A DNA stretch of 57,328 nt from Aestuariimicrobium ganziense (GTDB taxonomy: Bacteria > Actinomycetota > Actinomycetes > Propionibacteriales > Propionibacteriaceae): positions 1 to 57,328 of the forward strand of contig NZ_JACYIZ010000007.1 in the NCBI RefSeq assembly GCF_015352975.1, written 5' to 3'. Below, piece by piece: positions 43,502-52,305 of this stretch. Made by a program: the position numbers and the translations under genes. Within the stretch, counting starts at the first letter, position 1. Every line of letters begins with the position of its first letter. The notes below the pieces were generated by a model. The model had not been told where the DNA came from. It saw only the letters and a list, made by a program, of their open reading frames with translations, and made no database searches.

Positions 43502-44533
43502 ATGCACCTCCCCCGCCGGACCCTGCTGAGTGCCGCCCTGACCGGTGGCGTGGTCGCGGTCGCCGGCTGCAGCGACGACCCGTCCGCGACATCCCCCGAG
43601 GCTCCTGCCCCCGGCAGTGCCACCGCGGCGACGGGCTCGGCCGCGCCGACGCCCAGCGCATCGACGCCCCCCCCGACGCCGACCCCCACCCCAACGCCGA
43701 CACCCACTCCGACACCGACCCCCACTCCGACACCGACGTTCGACGTGCCCGGAGGCATGGCGGCGCTGTCCGACGGCCACCGCCTGGTCGGCTACTGCGG
43801 TCATCCCGGTGCCCCCGGCCAGGGACGACTGGGCGTGGGCAACGACCTCGACAAGCGCACCCGCGAGATGTTGACCACGGTGGCGAAGTACAAGGCCGAC
43901 AAGCCACTCGTCCCGATCATGGAGCTGATCGTCACCACCGTGCACGCCGTGCCGGGGCGCGACGGCATGTACCGCACCCGGATTGACGGCGAACACATCG
44001 ACACCTGGCTGGCGATGGCCCGCAAGCACGGCGCGCTGCTGCTGCTCAACATCCAGCCCGGACGAGCCCGCTTCGTCGACGAGGTCAAGGCCTACGAGAA
44101 GTGGCTGCTCGAACCCGATGTCGGGGTCGCACTCGACCCGGAGTGGGCGGTGACCGCTGGTCAGGTGCCCGGGCGGGTCTTCGGCCACACCACTGGTGCC
44201 GAGCTCAACGCCTGCGGTGCCTACCTGGCCGAACTGGTCGCCGAGCACGGCCTGCCCGAGAAGGTGGCGGTCTACCACCAGCTGAACCCCGGCGTCGTCC
44301 GCCAGGAGAACACGCTCAAGCAGTACCCCGGCGTGGCCTGGGTGAAGTCGGTCGACGGCATCGGCAGCCCGGGGGCCAAGGTCGCCACCTGGCACCGGGT
44401 GATCAAGTCGACGCCGAAGTTCGTCCACTTGGGCTTCAAGCTGTTCTACGAAGAGGACGTCGACACCGGCGGCCGGGTGATGACGCCTGCCGAGGTGCTC
44501 GCGCTCAAGCCCGTCTACATCATGTACGAGTAG
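43502..44533 (+). CDS. Tat-type lipoprotein with Thr/Pro repeat linker and TIM-barrel-like domain
   Basis: 343 residues. The signal peptide has twin Arg (RRTLLSAAL) and a lipobox VAGC, so it is probably Tat-exported and lipidated at Cys near residue 22. A Ser/Thr/Pro linker follows with about 12 TP dipeptides (near 57-80), encoded by short tandem repeats. The globular part (about 85-343) has VGYCGHPGAPGQGRLG, LVPIMELIVTTVHAVPGRDG, ALLLLNIQPGR, GVALDPEWAV and KLFYEEDV, which looks like a TIM-barrel hydrolase or binding protein of unknown activity. ATG 43502 is the only start that gives the signal. Confidence 0.85.
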   Translation: MHLPRRTLLSAALTGGVVAVAGCSDDPSATSPEAPAPGSATAATGSAAPTPSASTPPPTPTPTPTPTPTPTPTPTPTPTFDVPGGMAALSDGHRLVGYCGHPGAPGQGRLGVGNDLDKRTREMLTTVAKYKADKPLVPIMELIVTTVHAVPGRDGMYRTRIDGEHIDTWLAMARKHGALLLLNIQPGRARFVDEVKAYEKWLLEPDVGVALDPEWAVTAGQVPGRVFGHTTGAELNACGAYLAELVAEHGLPEKVAVYHQLNPGVVRQENTLKQYPGVAWVKSVDGIGSPGAKVATWHRVIKSTPKFVHLGFKLFYEEDVDTGGRVMTPAEVLALKPVYIMYE

Positions 44534-44611
44534 CCACCACCCCTCGGGGGTCTGGTCAGATCGCGTTTCATGACGCATGCTTGACAAGACCCCCTGAGGC
44601 GAGGAGGCGAC

Positions 44612-45361
44612 ATGTTCGGTTGGAGGCGCAGCCCGGATTCGGAGTCGGCGAGGAAGAGCTTCATCCCCGACGGATTGCCGGTGCTCTCTCGCGGCAGCCA
44701 CCGCGACCCTCGCCACGGTGCCTGCTTCATGGAGATGGCCTCGTACCTGGCCGGTGAGCGCTGGAGCGACCACCCCAGCTGCACCCACCCGGGCGTCGCG
44801 GCGCTGGCACGCATGGTCAACGACGAGTTGGACGACGAGCACCGCCAACACATCACCGCGCTGATCCCCGACGTGGTCGGGCTCAACCCCACCCACTACG
44901 CGGTGATGCCCACCTTGGTGCGCTGCGTGGCCCTGACCGGGCTGCCGGTGGCCAGCGAGGAGAACCAGAACCTGATGGCGCTGGCAGCGCTCAACGCCGA
45001 GGCCCACCTGGCCGGCGAGGCGAATCCTCGTCCCGACCTGGTGTCGGCGAGGACGAAGTTCGCGCTCGACCAGGTGCCCAGTTCGCGCGACTGGGCGTGG
45101 CGACACCTGGCCGAGCTGGGTCCCCGCAAGAAGCCGATGGACGCCAAGGCCATCTTCCGGTTCTTCCAGGTGGCGGTGAAGGCGGTCGACCAGGCCTGCA
45201 CCCGAGACCCGCAGTCGTACCTGGTGGCGATGCTGACCAGCGCTGTGCGTGAGGTGCAGGCGCTGCAGGGTCCGGCCGGACGCTCGTCCGCGCCGGTCGA
45301 GCCCGTGGTGGTCAGCGTCACCGGCGTGGAGTTGCTCGACCGCGACAGCCTGAACGCCTGA
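44612..45361 (+). CDS. conserved actinobacterial protein of unknown function
   Basis: 249 residues, soluble, no signal. Recognisable text is SRGSHRDPRHGACFMEMASYLAGERWSDHP (quoted in part: HGACFMEMASYLAGE), DHPSCTHPGVAALARMVND and FFQVAVKAVDQACT. I recall similar GACFMExxSxLAGE proteins in other Actinobacteria but cannot name a function. ATG 44612 follows GCGAGGAGGCG. It is followed by two inverted REP-like elements and then by a convergent permease operon. Confidence 0.75.
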   Translation: MFGWRRSPDSESARKSFIPDGLPVLSRGSHRDPRHGACFMEMASYLAGERWSDHPSCTHPGVAALARMVNDELDDEHRQHITALIPDVVGLNPTHYAVMPTLVRCVALTGLPVASEENQNLMALAALNAEAHLAGEANPRPDLVSARTKFALDQVPSSRDWAWRHLAELGPRKKPMDAKAIFRFFQVAVKAVDQACTRDPQSYLVAMLTSAVREVQALQGPAGRSSAPVEPVVVSVTGVELLDRDSLNA

Positions 45362-45372
45362 CCTACGGCCGC

Positions 45373-45412
45373 TGATCGAGTGGCGAGCGCGCCAGCGAGC
45401 GTGTCGAGATCA
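45373..45412 (+). repeat. REP-like palindromic element, first of a head-to-head pair
   Basis: TGATCGAGTGGCGAGCG opens a 40-bp element that closes GTGTCGAGATCA; the ends TGATC/GATCA and TCGA pair. It faces the next element across 5 bp. Confidence 0.6.
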
Positions 45413-45417
45413 GCGAT

Positions 45418-45458
45418 GGTCTCGACACGCAGCCTCGTCCCTCGGCGGCCACTCGACC
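45418..45458 (-). repeat. REP-like palindromic element, second of the pair
   Basis: Read on the minus strand this 41-bp element starts GGTCGAGTGGCCGCCGAGGG and ends GTGTCGAGACC, closely matching 36884-36924. With 45373-45412 it forms a compound palindrome of about 86 bp between convergent genes; a bidirectional terminator role is plausible. Confidence 0.6.
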
Positions 45459-45482
45459 ACCGTGACCCGAGTCCGGCAAGCG

Positions 45483-48179
45483 TCAGCCGATGTCGGCCAG
45501 CGCGTCCACGGGTGAGGCGAGCGCGGCGCGTCGTCCGGGCAGCACCGAGGCGAGCACCCCGGCCCCGGCGACCGCCAGACAGCTCAGCACCGTGAGCGTC
45601 CAGTTCACGGCCAGCCCGGGCGTCGGCCAGCCCAGCACGTGGGCGATGGTGGCCGCCCCCCCCCAGCCGAACACCAGCCCAGCCCCCAGCCCGACCACGA
45701 TCGAGATGGAGCTGAGCAGCGCGGCCTCGATCAGCAGCATCACCCGCAGGCCGCGCCGCTGCAGGCCGAGTGCTCGCAGCAGGGCCGACTCACGGGTGCG
45801 TTCCATCACCGACAGACCCAGCGTGTTGCTCACCCCGATCAGCGCCACCAGCGCCGCCACCGCCAGCAGCCCGGTGAGCACCAAGGTGACCGAGTCGAGC
45901 AGCGCCCCCACGTTGGCCTTGAGCTCGGCACCGCCGGCCATCTTGAGCCCCGGGTTGTCGGGAACCAGCTTGGCGTTGAGCTGCGACATCACCGTGCCGG
46001 CATCACCCTCGTCGGTGAGCTCGACCAGCATCAGTCCCTGGCGCGTGCCGGGGTCGGTGAGCTTGGCGAACGTCTCAGGGGTGACCACCGCCACCATCGG
46101 CGCGAGGTTCACCTCGACCACCTCGAGCTGCATCGGCCCCTTGTCGGCGTCGTCCTGGCTGGCGACGAAGGCGAACACCTGCAGCGTCCTGCCCGGCCGC
46201 AGGTTGAGCCGGCCGATGTCCTCGGCCGACAGTCCCACCTGGTTGGGCGCCAACGTGACCGGGTGCGAGTACATCGCCACCGCCTCAGGGGTGAGCGGGG
46301 TGAACGGCATCTCGTCCCAGGTGATCAGCCCGGCCTGCACCGGCAGCGGCTGGGTCAACGCGAAGCTGCGAGCCCGCGCGACACCGGGGGTGGCCTGGGC
46401 CAGGGCGAGCGCCTTCTCGTCCCAGCCCTTGAGGTAGCCGAACTCGTCCACCTCGCCGGGCGGCCCCTGCCCGTTGCCCGGATCAGCCAGCTCAGGCGGC
46501 TGCACCGCCGACTGCATGACGATGTCGACCGGGTAACGCTGGTCGACCACCCCGAACGCCGCCGCTCGTCCGGTGCTGGCCCCGACCTGCACGGTCACCA
46601 CCAGTCCCACCGCCAGCATCAGCGAGGTGGCGGTCGCGCCAACGCGCGCGGGGCTTCGTCCGGTGTTGGCGACCGCCAGCCGCACGGTCGGACGGGCCCG
46701 CGCGACCAGTCGGCCCACCACGCGGGTGAGCAGTGGCACCCACAACGCCGACGACGCCATCACCGCGACTGCCGCGACCGCTGCCGAGGCGGTCACCGCC
46801 ACGATGCGACGGGTCGGGCTGAGCGGACGAGATGCGTCCAGCCCCCAGAGCAGGCCAGCAACTCCTGCCGCCAGGCCCACGAGGCAGATGATCGCGAGCG
46901 CCACCGTCGACCGGCGACGCCCCTCGGCGGGCAAGGCCGGCTGCAGGGCCTCCAAGGGCCGCACCCGTACCGCGCTGCGAATCGAGACCAGCGATGCCAC
47001 CACCGTCGCCACCACGCCGACCACGGCGATCAGGGCCAGCCAGCGCCAGTTGACCTGCAAGCCGAACCTGGCCCCGTCGGTACCGAGACGTGAGGCCACG
47101 ACTGCTCCGGCGATCCCCACCGGAATGCCGATCGCCGTTCCCGCCACTCCCAGCAGCAGCGCCTCGGCGGCGTAGCGCAACAGCACCTGCGCCCGCGAGG
47201 CCCCCACCGCCCGCAGCAGTCCGGTCTGTCGCCGCCGTTGGCTGACCAGGATCTGGAAGGTGGTGGCGATGATCAACCCGCCGACGACCATCGCCAGCGC
47301 CCCGGTGCCGCGCAGCATCCAGCCCATCCAGTCGGTGCTGGTCGTGGTGGCCTGGGCCGCCTCGGTGCGCACCTGGTCGGCGGGCTTGACGTGGACGATG
47401 ATCCGCAGCACCGCCTGACGGGTCAGTTCGGTCTGCAGCTCGGTGACCATCGCGTTGATGTCGGTGTGCTCGGGATCCTTGAGCTTGATCAGGATGCTGA
47501 CACCGACACCGTCGCCGGACGAGCCGGGTGTGGCGCGCTTGGTGGCCGCATCAGGGTGCAGCAGCACGGTGTAGTCCGGCGGGGGGAACGACGCGTCGAC
47601 GGCCATCATCGTCGAGTAGGCGACATAGGCCGGCGGGTCGGCGAAGCCGCGCTCGTCGGTCAGCCCGACCACGGTGAAGGCGTCGAGGCCGGTGACACTC
47701 AGTTCGACCTGGTCACCGACGCCGACGCCGAGTGTCTTCGCGGTCTGTTCGGTGAGGACGATGTCGTTGGTGCCGCGCGGCAGTTCGCCCCGGGTGGGCG
47801 TGAACCAGCGCAGCGGCCACTCCGGGGTCGAGGTCAGGGTCACCCCGACCGAGCGGTCACCGTGGGTGACCTGGCTGAAGGCGCGGCTGAACCGCTCCAG
47901 GTACTCCACCCGCGGATCGGCCGCCAGCGCCTTCTCGAGGGTCTCGAGGCCGTCGTCGCGGCGCCACCTGGCCTGTCGGGAGTGCCACAGGTAGCTCTCG
48001 GCGACGATGTCGGCCTTCGAGGCGTACAGCGCCTGTCGCTGGCGCATGGCGTTGGCCTCGGTGTCGCCGGAGACCTGGGTGGCGGCGAGGAAGGCCACCG
48101 AGACGACGATCGCCAGCAGAGTGGCGGCGAATCGTCCCGGGTGCCGGCGGATCTCCTGCCAGGCATGGGTCAGCAGCAT
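45483..48179 (-). CDS. FtsX-like ABC transporter permease (898 residues)
   Basis: A large MacB/LolCE-type permease with two FtsX modules. Helix 1 is at about 18-36 (RFAATLLAIVVSVAFLAATQ), an extracytoplasmic domain follows to about 270, then helices near 285-305, 335-360 and 385-405 (first FtsX domain), a middle helix pair (about 435-500), a second extracytoplasmic domain and a final FtsX set (about 770-890). ATG 48179 follows GAGGAGGTG. A TAGGCT box on the minus strand about 20 bp upstream of that start suggests an extra promoter. With the other permease and the ATPase it should form an ABC extrusion or mechanotransmission complex. Confidence 0.9.
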   Translation of the reverse strand: MLLTHAWQEIRRHPGRFAATLLAIVVSVAFLAATQVSGDTEANAMRQRQALYASKADIVAESYLWHSRQARWRRDDGLETLEKALAADPRVEYLERFSRAFSQVTHGDRSVGVTLTSTPEWPLRWFTPTRGELPRGTNDIVLTEQTAKTLGVGVGDQVELSVTGLDAFTVVGLTDERGFADPPAYVAYSTMMAVDASFPPPDYTVLLHPDAATKRATPGSSGDGVGVSILIKLKDPEHTDINAMVTELQTELTRQAVLRIIVHVKPADQVRTEAAQATTTSTDWMGWMLRGTGALAMVVGGLIIATTFQILVSQRRRQTGLLRAVGASRAQVLLRYAAEALLLGVAGTAIGIPVGIAGAVVASRLGTDGARFGLQVNWRWLALIAVVGVVATVVASLVSIRSAVRVRPLEALQPALPAEGRRRSTVALAIICLVGLAAGVAGLLWGLDASRPLSPTRRIVAVTASAAVAAVAVMASSALWVPLLTRVVGRLVARARPTVRLAVANTGRSPARVGATATSLMLAVGLVVTVQVGASTGRAAAFGVVDQRYPVDIVMQSAVQPPELADPGNGQGPPGEVDEFGYLKGWDEKALALAQATPGVARARSFALTQPLPVQAGLITWDEMPFTPLTPEAVAMYSHPVTLAPNQVGLSAEDIGRLNLRPGRTLQVFAFVASQDDADKGPMQLEVVEVNLAPMVAVVTPETFAKLTDPGTRQGLMLVELTDEGDAGTVMSQLNAKLVPDNPGLKMAGGAELKANVGALLDSVTLVLTGLLAVAALVALIGVSNTLGLSVMERTRESALLRALGLQRRGLRVMLLIEAALLSSISIVVGLGAGLVFGWGGAATIAHVLGWPTPGLAVNWTLTVLSCLAVAGAGVLASVLPGRRAALASPVDALADIG

Positions 48180-48259
48180 CGCACCTCCTCGGACCTGTGC
48201 AGCCTAGACCCGGCAGTGCTGCCGACGACAGGCCTGCACGCCTGGGTCACCCGGCTGGG

Positions 48260-50608
48260 TCACTCGGTGATCAGGGCGTGTGCCGAGACCCGGCGCAGCC
48301 TCCTGGCCAGCATCGTCATGGTCAGCACCGTGAGGCTGACCAAGGCCACACCCACCGCCACCAGCATCGACACCGGGATGTCGACGGGCACCTTGCCCTG
48401 CCCGCTCGAGCGGCCGACGACGCTGACCAGCGGTGCCGTCGTCGCCCACCCGACCAGCACGCCGACCACCACGCCCAGCACCACCTGCGGAAGCTGAGAG
48501 GCCACCAGTTGGGTGGACAGTTGCCGGTTGCTGAACCCGAGCGCCTTCTTGATGCCGGCCTCGCGTCGTCCCTGCAGCACCGCACCCGCCGAGACCAACC
48601 CGACCACCAGCACCACCAGCAGCGCACAGATCACCACGAACAGCGCCGCCAGCCCCTGCATCAGGTCGCGGGTGGGGCCCAGCATCGAGGCCCGGTAGAC
48701 CTCGCTGTCGAGGGCGGCCAGCACCCCCTGGTGCTGGCGGATCGCGGTGATGGTGGCGTCGAGGTCGGCTCCGGGCTCGAGCTTGACCCGCAGCGCCATG
48801 GGCTGGAAGCCGGGTTCGAGCCGTTCGTAGCCCGCAGTGGTGAGCGACAGCGCTCGTCCCAGCCCGAACCCGGTCTGGACGACGCCGGTGATCCGGTAGC
48901 TCGCCGAGCGGCCGGCGTAGCGCACCTCGAGTTGGTCACCGATCCCGAGGTCGTTCTCGCGCTGCAGCGTGACACCGACGGCGACCTCGTCCGCGGCGCG
49001 GGGGGCTCGTCCCTCGATCACGCTGTCGTAGCGCAGCACCGAGTAGTCGGGTGTGGCGCGGACGACGACCGCCCCGTGCGGGGTGTTGGCCTGCAGCATC
49101 ATGTCGTCGTAGTAGGCCCGCTCGACGCCCGGCATGGCCGCGACCTGCTGGCGCAGGGTCTCGTGGTCGACGCCGGGCAGGGGGGCGGCCCAGATGTCGC
49201 CCCAGTCGCCCAGCGACACGTCGTACATCGCGACCGGGTCGTTCATGTAGCGGTAGCTGCCCACGCAGAAGACCGTGGTGAAGGCCAGCAGCGCGGCGAC
49301 CAGCGCCAACATGAAGCCCTGGGCTGGACGACGCGAGGCCTGCTTGAGCCCGAGCACCCAGTCGATGCCGCCGCGGGTGCGGTCGAGCGGGAAGTGGTTG
49401 CGGACGGCGTTCTGGTCGGACGAGCCGCCGCGCAGGGCGTCCACCGGGGCGAGTTTGCGGACGCGCAGGGCGCTGATCCCGGACGCCAGCGCTGCCGCGC
49501 CGATCATGACCAGGACGGTCAGTACGGCCGGCAGGGGCTCGAAGCCCGGCGTCCAACGCAGCCCGGTCTGGGCAGTCATCGCCTGGGCCAGGGCGGGCAG
49601 GGCGGCCTGACCGACGACGACGCCGAGCATCGCCCCGACGGCGGCGGTCAGCACGTGTTGGCCCGCGAACGAACGCAGCACCTGGGCAGAGGTGAACCCG
49701 GTGGCCTTCAAGGTGCCGATCGCTGACAGGTCACGGATCACCGCCGTGCGCACCTGGTGGGTGATGACCACGGCGACGACCCCGGCCACGATCAGGGTGA
49801 ACACGATCAGCATCGCCGAGAACAACGAACCCGGCAGCAGCAGCGACGGCTTCATCACGTCGGAGGTGTTGCTGAACGGCACCAGCGAGAGGCTGTCCCC
49901 GCCGGCCTCGGCCTGCACGTGCTGGGTGAGTCGGCCACCGACCACGCTGGGTTCGACGCCGTCACGCACCTGGGCCCGCACCACCCACGAGGGGGTCGCC
50001 CTGGTCTGGGCGACGAACCGTTCGTACTGCTCGTGCTGCATGGCAAAACCCACGGTGCCCAGCAGCAGGCTGCCGCTCATTGGGGTCTCGATGGTGCCCT
50101 GCACGTGGAAGGTGCTGGTCTGCGGGCCGATCTGGATGCTGACCGGCCCGCCGAGGGTGTAGCCACCGCTCTGCACCAACTGCAGTGGCACGTAGATGCC
50201 GTCGTCAAACCTCACCGGATGGCGGTCGATGCCGACGCTCATGCCGATCGTGGGCGGACGGTCGAGGTCGTGGAACAGGGCGTAGGTGGTGACGTCGCCG
50301 CCGCGGTAGCCCATCAGGGTGGCGGCGATGCTGCGCACCGGCTGCACGTCGACGGAGGTGACGTCGGGGTCGGCTGCCAGGAACTGTGCTGCCTCAACGG
50401 CGAGTTCGGGCGAGTTGATGACAGCGAGCACGTCCTCGGCCTGCAGCCGGTCGAAGTTCTGCTCGGTGTCACTGGGGTAGGCGATGCCGAGCACCAGCCC
50501 CAGGTGCAGCATCGCCGCGCCGAGCATCACCAGGACGACGGTGACCAGGTGCTCGGCCCGTCCCTTGCGCAGGCCCCTGCGGATCAGCGGCCAGGTGGGC
50601 ACGCTCAC
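48260..50608 (-). CDS. FtsX-like ABC transporter permease (782 residues)
   Basis: This is the second MacB-like permease. N-terminal helix HLVTVVLVMLGAAMLHLGLVL (about 20-40), a long extracytoplasmic domain, a first FtsX set (about 260-385, with IVFTLIVAGVVAVVITHQVR and AVLTVLVMIGAAALASGISA), a helix near 425-450, a second extracytoplasmic domain and the final FtsX helices (about 640-780). GTG 50608 overlaps the ATPase stop (GTGA); GTG 50611 is the alternative. A short hairpin lies in the 80 bp before the other permease. Substrate unknown. Confidence 0.9.
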   Translation of the reverse strand: MSVPTWPLIRRGLRKGRAEHLVTVVLVMLGAAMLHLGLVLGIAYPSDTEQNFDRLQAEDVLAVINSPELAVEAAQFLAADPDVTSVDVQPVRSIAATLMGYRGGDVTTYALFHDLDRPPTIGMSVGIDRHPVRFDDGIYVPLQLVQSGGYTLGGPVSIQIGPQTSTFHVQGTIETPMSGSLLLGTVGFAMQHEQYERFVAQTRATPSWVVRAQVRDGVEPSVVGGRLTQHVQAEAGGDSLSLVPFSNTSDVMKPSLLLPGSLFSAMLIVFTLIVAGVVAVVITHQVRTAVIRDLSAIGTLKATGFTSAQVLRSFAGQHVLTAAVGAMLGVVVGQAALPALAQAMTAQTGLRWTPGFEPLPAVLTVLVMIGAAALASGISALRVRKLAPVDALRGGSSDQNAVRNHFPLDRTRGGIDWVLGLKQASRRPAQGFMLALVAALLAFTTVFCVGSYRYMNDPVAMYDVSLGDWGDIWAAPLPGVDHETLRQQVAAMPGVERAYYDDMMLQANTPHGAVVVRATPDYSVLRYDSVIEGRAPRAADEVAVGVTLQRENDLGIGDQLEVRYAGRSASYRITGVVQTGFGLGRALSLTTAGYERLEPGFQPMALRVKLEPGADLDATITAIRQHQGVLAALDSEVYRASMLGPTRDLMQGLAALFVVICALLVVLVVGLVSAGAVLQGRREAGIKKALGFSNRQLSTQLVASQLPQVVLGVVVGVLVGWATTAPLVSVVGRSSGQGKVPVDIPVSMLVAVGVALVSLTVLTMTMLARRLRRVSAHALITE

Positions 50609-51384
50609 CACCCCAGGTCGGCGAGGAAGGCAGCCATGGTGGTTTCGCGTTCGGGGTCGTCGCCCTGGTAGGGCGGCAGGTGCTTCTCGCCCGCGACCAC
50701 CCCGTCGCGCAGGTAGAGCACCCGGTTGCCGCGCAGCGCCGAGCGCAGGTCGTGGGTGACCATGACGATGGTCTGCCCGTCGCGGTTGGCCTGGGTGAGC
50801 ACGTCGAGCACCCGGCGGGAGTTCTCGGAGTTGAGTTGGCCGGTGGGTTCGTCGGCGAACACCACTGTGGGCCGGTTGACCAGGGCTCGGGCGACGGCGG
50901 CACGTTGCGCCTCGCCACCGGACAGGGTCTGCACGAATTGGGTCTGGGTGTCGTCCTCGATGCCGACCTGGGCAAGCAGTTCGCGGGCCCGGGCGGCGAC
51001 CCGGGAGCGATCACGGTCGATCAACAGCCCGGGGGCGATCACGTTGTCGAGCAGCGTCATCGAGTCGAGCAGGTTGATCTGTTGGAAGACGAAGCCGCAG
51101 TGGCGGCGCCGGAAGGTGGCGAGTTGGTCGGGGGTGCGGTCCGAGATCCGCTCGCCACCGACGTCGATGGTGCCCGAGGTGGGCTGGTCCATGCCGCTGA
51201 GGGCGTGCAGCAGGGTCGACTTGCCCGCACCCGAGGGCCCCATCACAACGGTGAAGTCACCGCGGGTGATGGTCAGGTCGAGGTCGCGCAGCACCTAGCT
51301 GTCGACGCCGCGGCGCGAGTAGGTCTTGGACAGGCCCTCGGTGACGATCACCGCCTCGCGGACGGGCGCAGTGGTGGCATCCAT
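50605..51384 (-). CDS. MacB/LolD-type ABC ATPase interrupted by an in-frame amber codon
   Basis: ATG 51384 (after GAGAGGGAGAA) gives MDATTAPVREAVIVTEGLSK and TYSRRGVDS, then TAG at 51295-51297, then in the same frame VLRDLDLTITRGDFTVVMGP. The first 29 codons are the normal N-terminal strand of this family, so a sense codon (CAG, Gln, fits) has become a stop. Walker A GPSGAGKST, LSGGEAQR, Walker B VVFADEPTG and the His switch VMVTHD are all intact downstream. A GTG directly after the TAG (51294) could allow reinitiation, giving a 229-residue product lacking the first strand and A-loop. Confidence 0.85.
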
Positions 51385-51423
51385 GCTGGTTCTCCCTCTC
51401 AGGGACGACGCTAGACCCTCAGG

Positions 51424-51505
51424 GGTGATGGTTTCGTGCCACGCGATTGGCCAAAGTGCCCCGATTCGGCCAGGAACGGCGATCGCGTGGCACGAAACCA
51501 TCACC
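51424..51505. repeat. 24-bp perfect inverted repeat with 34-nt loop
   Basis: Arms 51424-51447 and 51482-51505 are exact complements, opening GGTGATGGTTTCGTGCCACG. The loop contains a second pairing, TGGCC with GGCCA (51448-51472). It lies in the intergenic space between the divergent ATPase operon and the membrane-protein gene, so it is not a simple terminator for either. No gene is seen in 51385-51606. Confidence 0.75.
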
Positions 51506-51594
51506 GCGCCCGGGTCATCACCGCCGGGCCATCACCGCACGGGCCAGAAGCCACCGATCTCGCTCGCCACGGCATCGTGGCTTGTGCGGGCCTG

Positions 51595-51600
51595 AATACT
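51595..51600 (+). promoter_or_regulatory. -10 AATACT, leaderless membrane-protein mRNA
   Basis: AATACT ends 6 nt before ATG 51607 (gap GGGGCG). Confidence 0.45.
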
Positions 51601-51606
51601 GGGGCG

Positions 51607-52272
51607 ATGGACACCCCCCTCTTCCTCGGCTTCGCCGTGGCCTACCTCGTTCTGCTGGTCTGGGGTGTGCGCCAGGCGTCACGCCACGGCTGGTGGACTC
51701 CCGCCAACCTGCCGCTGCTGGTCGTGGCCGCACTGGTCTACGACAACCTGGTGCTGGGCATCGGCCGGTGGATTGGTGAGGGCTCACTGCTGGAGGGGCT
51801 CAACCTCGCCAGGTACTGGATCCACGCGGCGATCACCCCCGTGCTGGTGGCCTGGGCGTTGCACACACTGCGCCGGGCCGGGTTCTCGTGGGCGCAGGCG
51901 CGTTGGTATCAGGTGGCCTCGATCGCGGCATCGCTGGCGCTGACGGTGGCGGAGTACTTCCTCGAGGTGCAAGGACTCACGCTGGAGCCGCAGCAGGAGT
52001 TCGGTGTGCTCAGCTACAACAGCACCGAGCCGGCGTCGGGGCCCCCGCTGATGGTGCTGGTGGTGGCCGCGTTCCTGGTCGTGGCAGGCGCGCTGCTGTG
52101 GAAGAAGCAGGGCTGGCCGTGGCTGTTCGTCGGCGCGGTGATCATGACGATCGGCAGCGGCGTCGAGGTGCCGGTCGACAGCGGCGCGATCACCAACCTG
52201 TTCGAGTTGGTGCTGCTGGTGTCGATCATGGCGACCAAGAGCTTCCAGGACCGGCGAACTACATCTGTGTGA
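51607..52272 (+). CDS. seven-helix membrane protein of unknown function
   Basis: 221 residues with about seven hydrophobic helices (for example FLGFAVAYLVLLVWGV, LPLLVVAALVYDNLVLGIG, MVLVVAAFLVVAGALLW and LFELVLLVSIMAT). Conserved-looking polar residues are in the helices (YDN, AEYFLE, GSGVEVPVDSG). No family is recognised. It stands alone behind a leaderless promoter. Confidence 0.78.
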   Translation: MDTPLFLGFAVAYLVLLVWGVRQASRHGWWTPANLPLLVVAALVYDNLVLGIGRWIGEGSLLEGLNLARYWIHAAITPVLVAWALHTLRRAGFSWAQARWYQVASIAASLALTVAEYFLEVQGLTLEPQQEFGVLSYNSTEPASGPPLMVLVVAAFLVVAGALLWKKQGWPWLFVGAVIMTIGSGVEVPVDSGAITNLFELVLLVSIMATKSFQDRRTTSV

Positions 52273-52273
52273 T

Positions 52274-52305
52274 TCATCCACAACTGTGGAAAACTCTGTG
52301 GACAT
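52274..52305. other. cluster of three DnaA-box-like 9-mers
   Basis: TCATCCACA (52274-52282, plus), TTTTCCACA (52285-52293, minus) and ATGTCCACA (52297-52305, minus) each differ from a consensus TT(A/G)TCCACA box by one base. They sit in the 31-bp gap before the GNAT start. Most of the window is poor in such sites by eye. Confidence 0.45.

Noticed and set aside
52274..52305. Chromosomal origin at the DnaA-like boxes
   Set aside because: Only three degenerate boxes, no AT-rich unwinding region and no dnaA, dnaN, recF or gyrB nearby.
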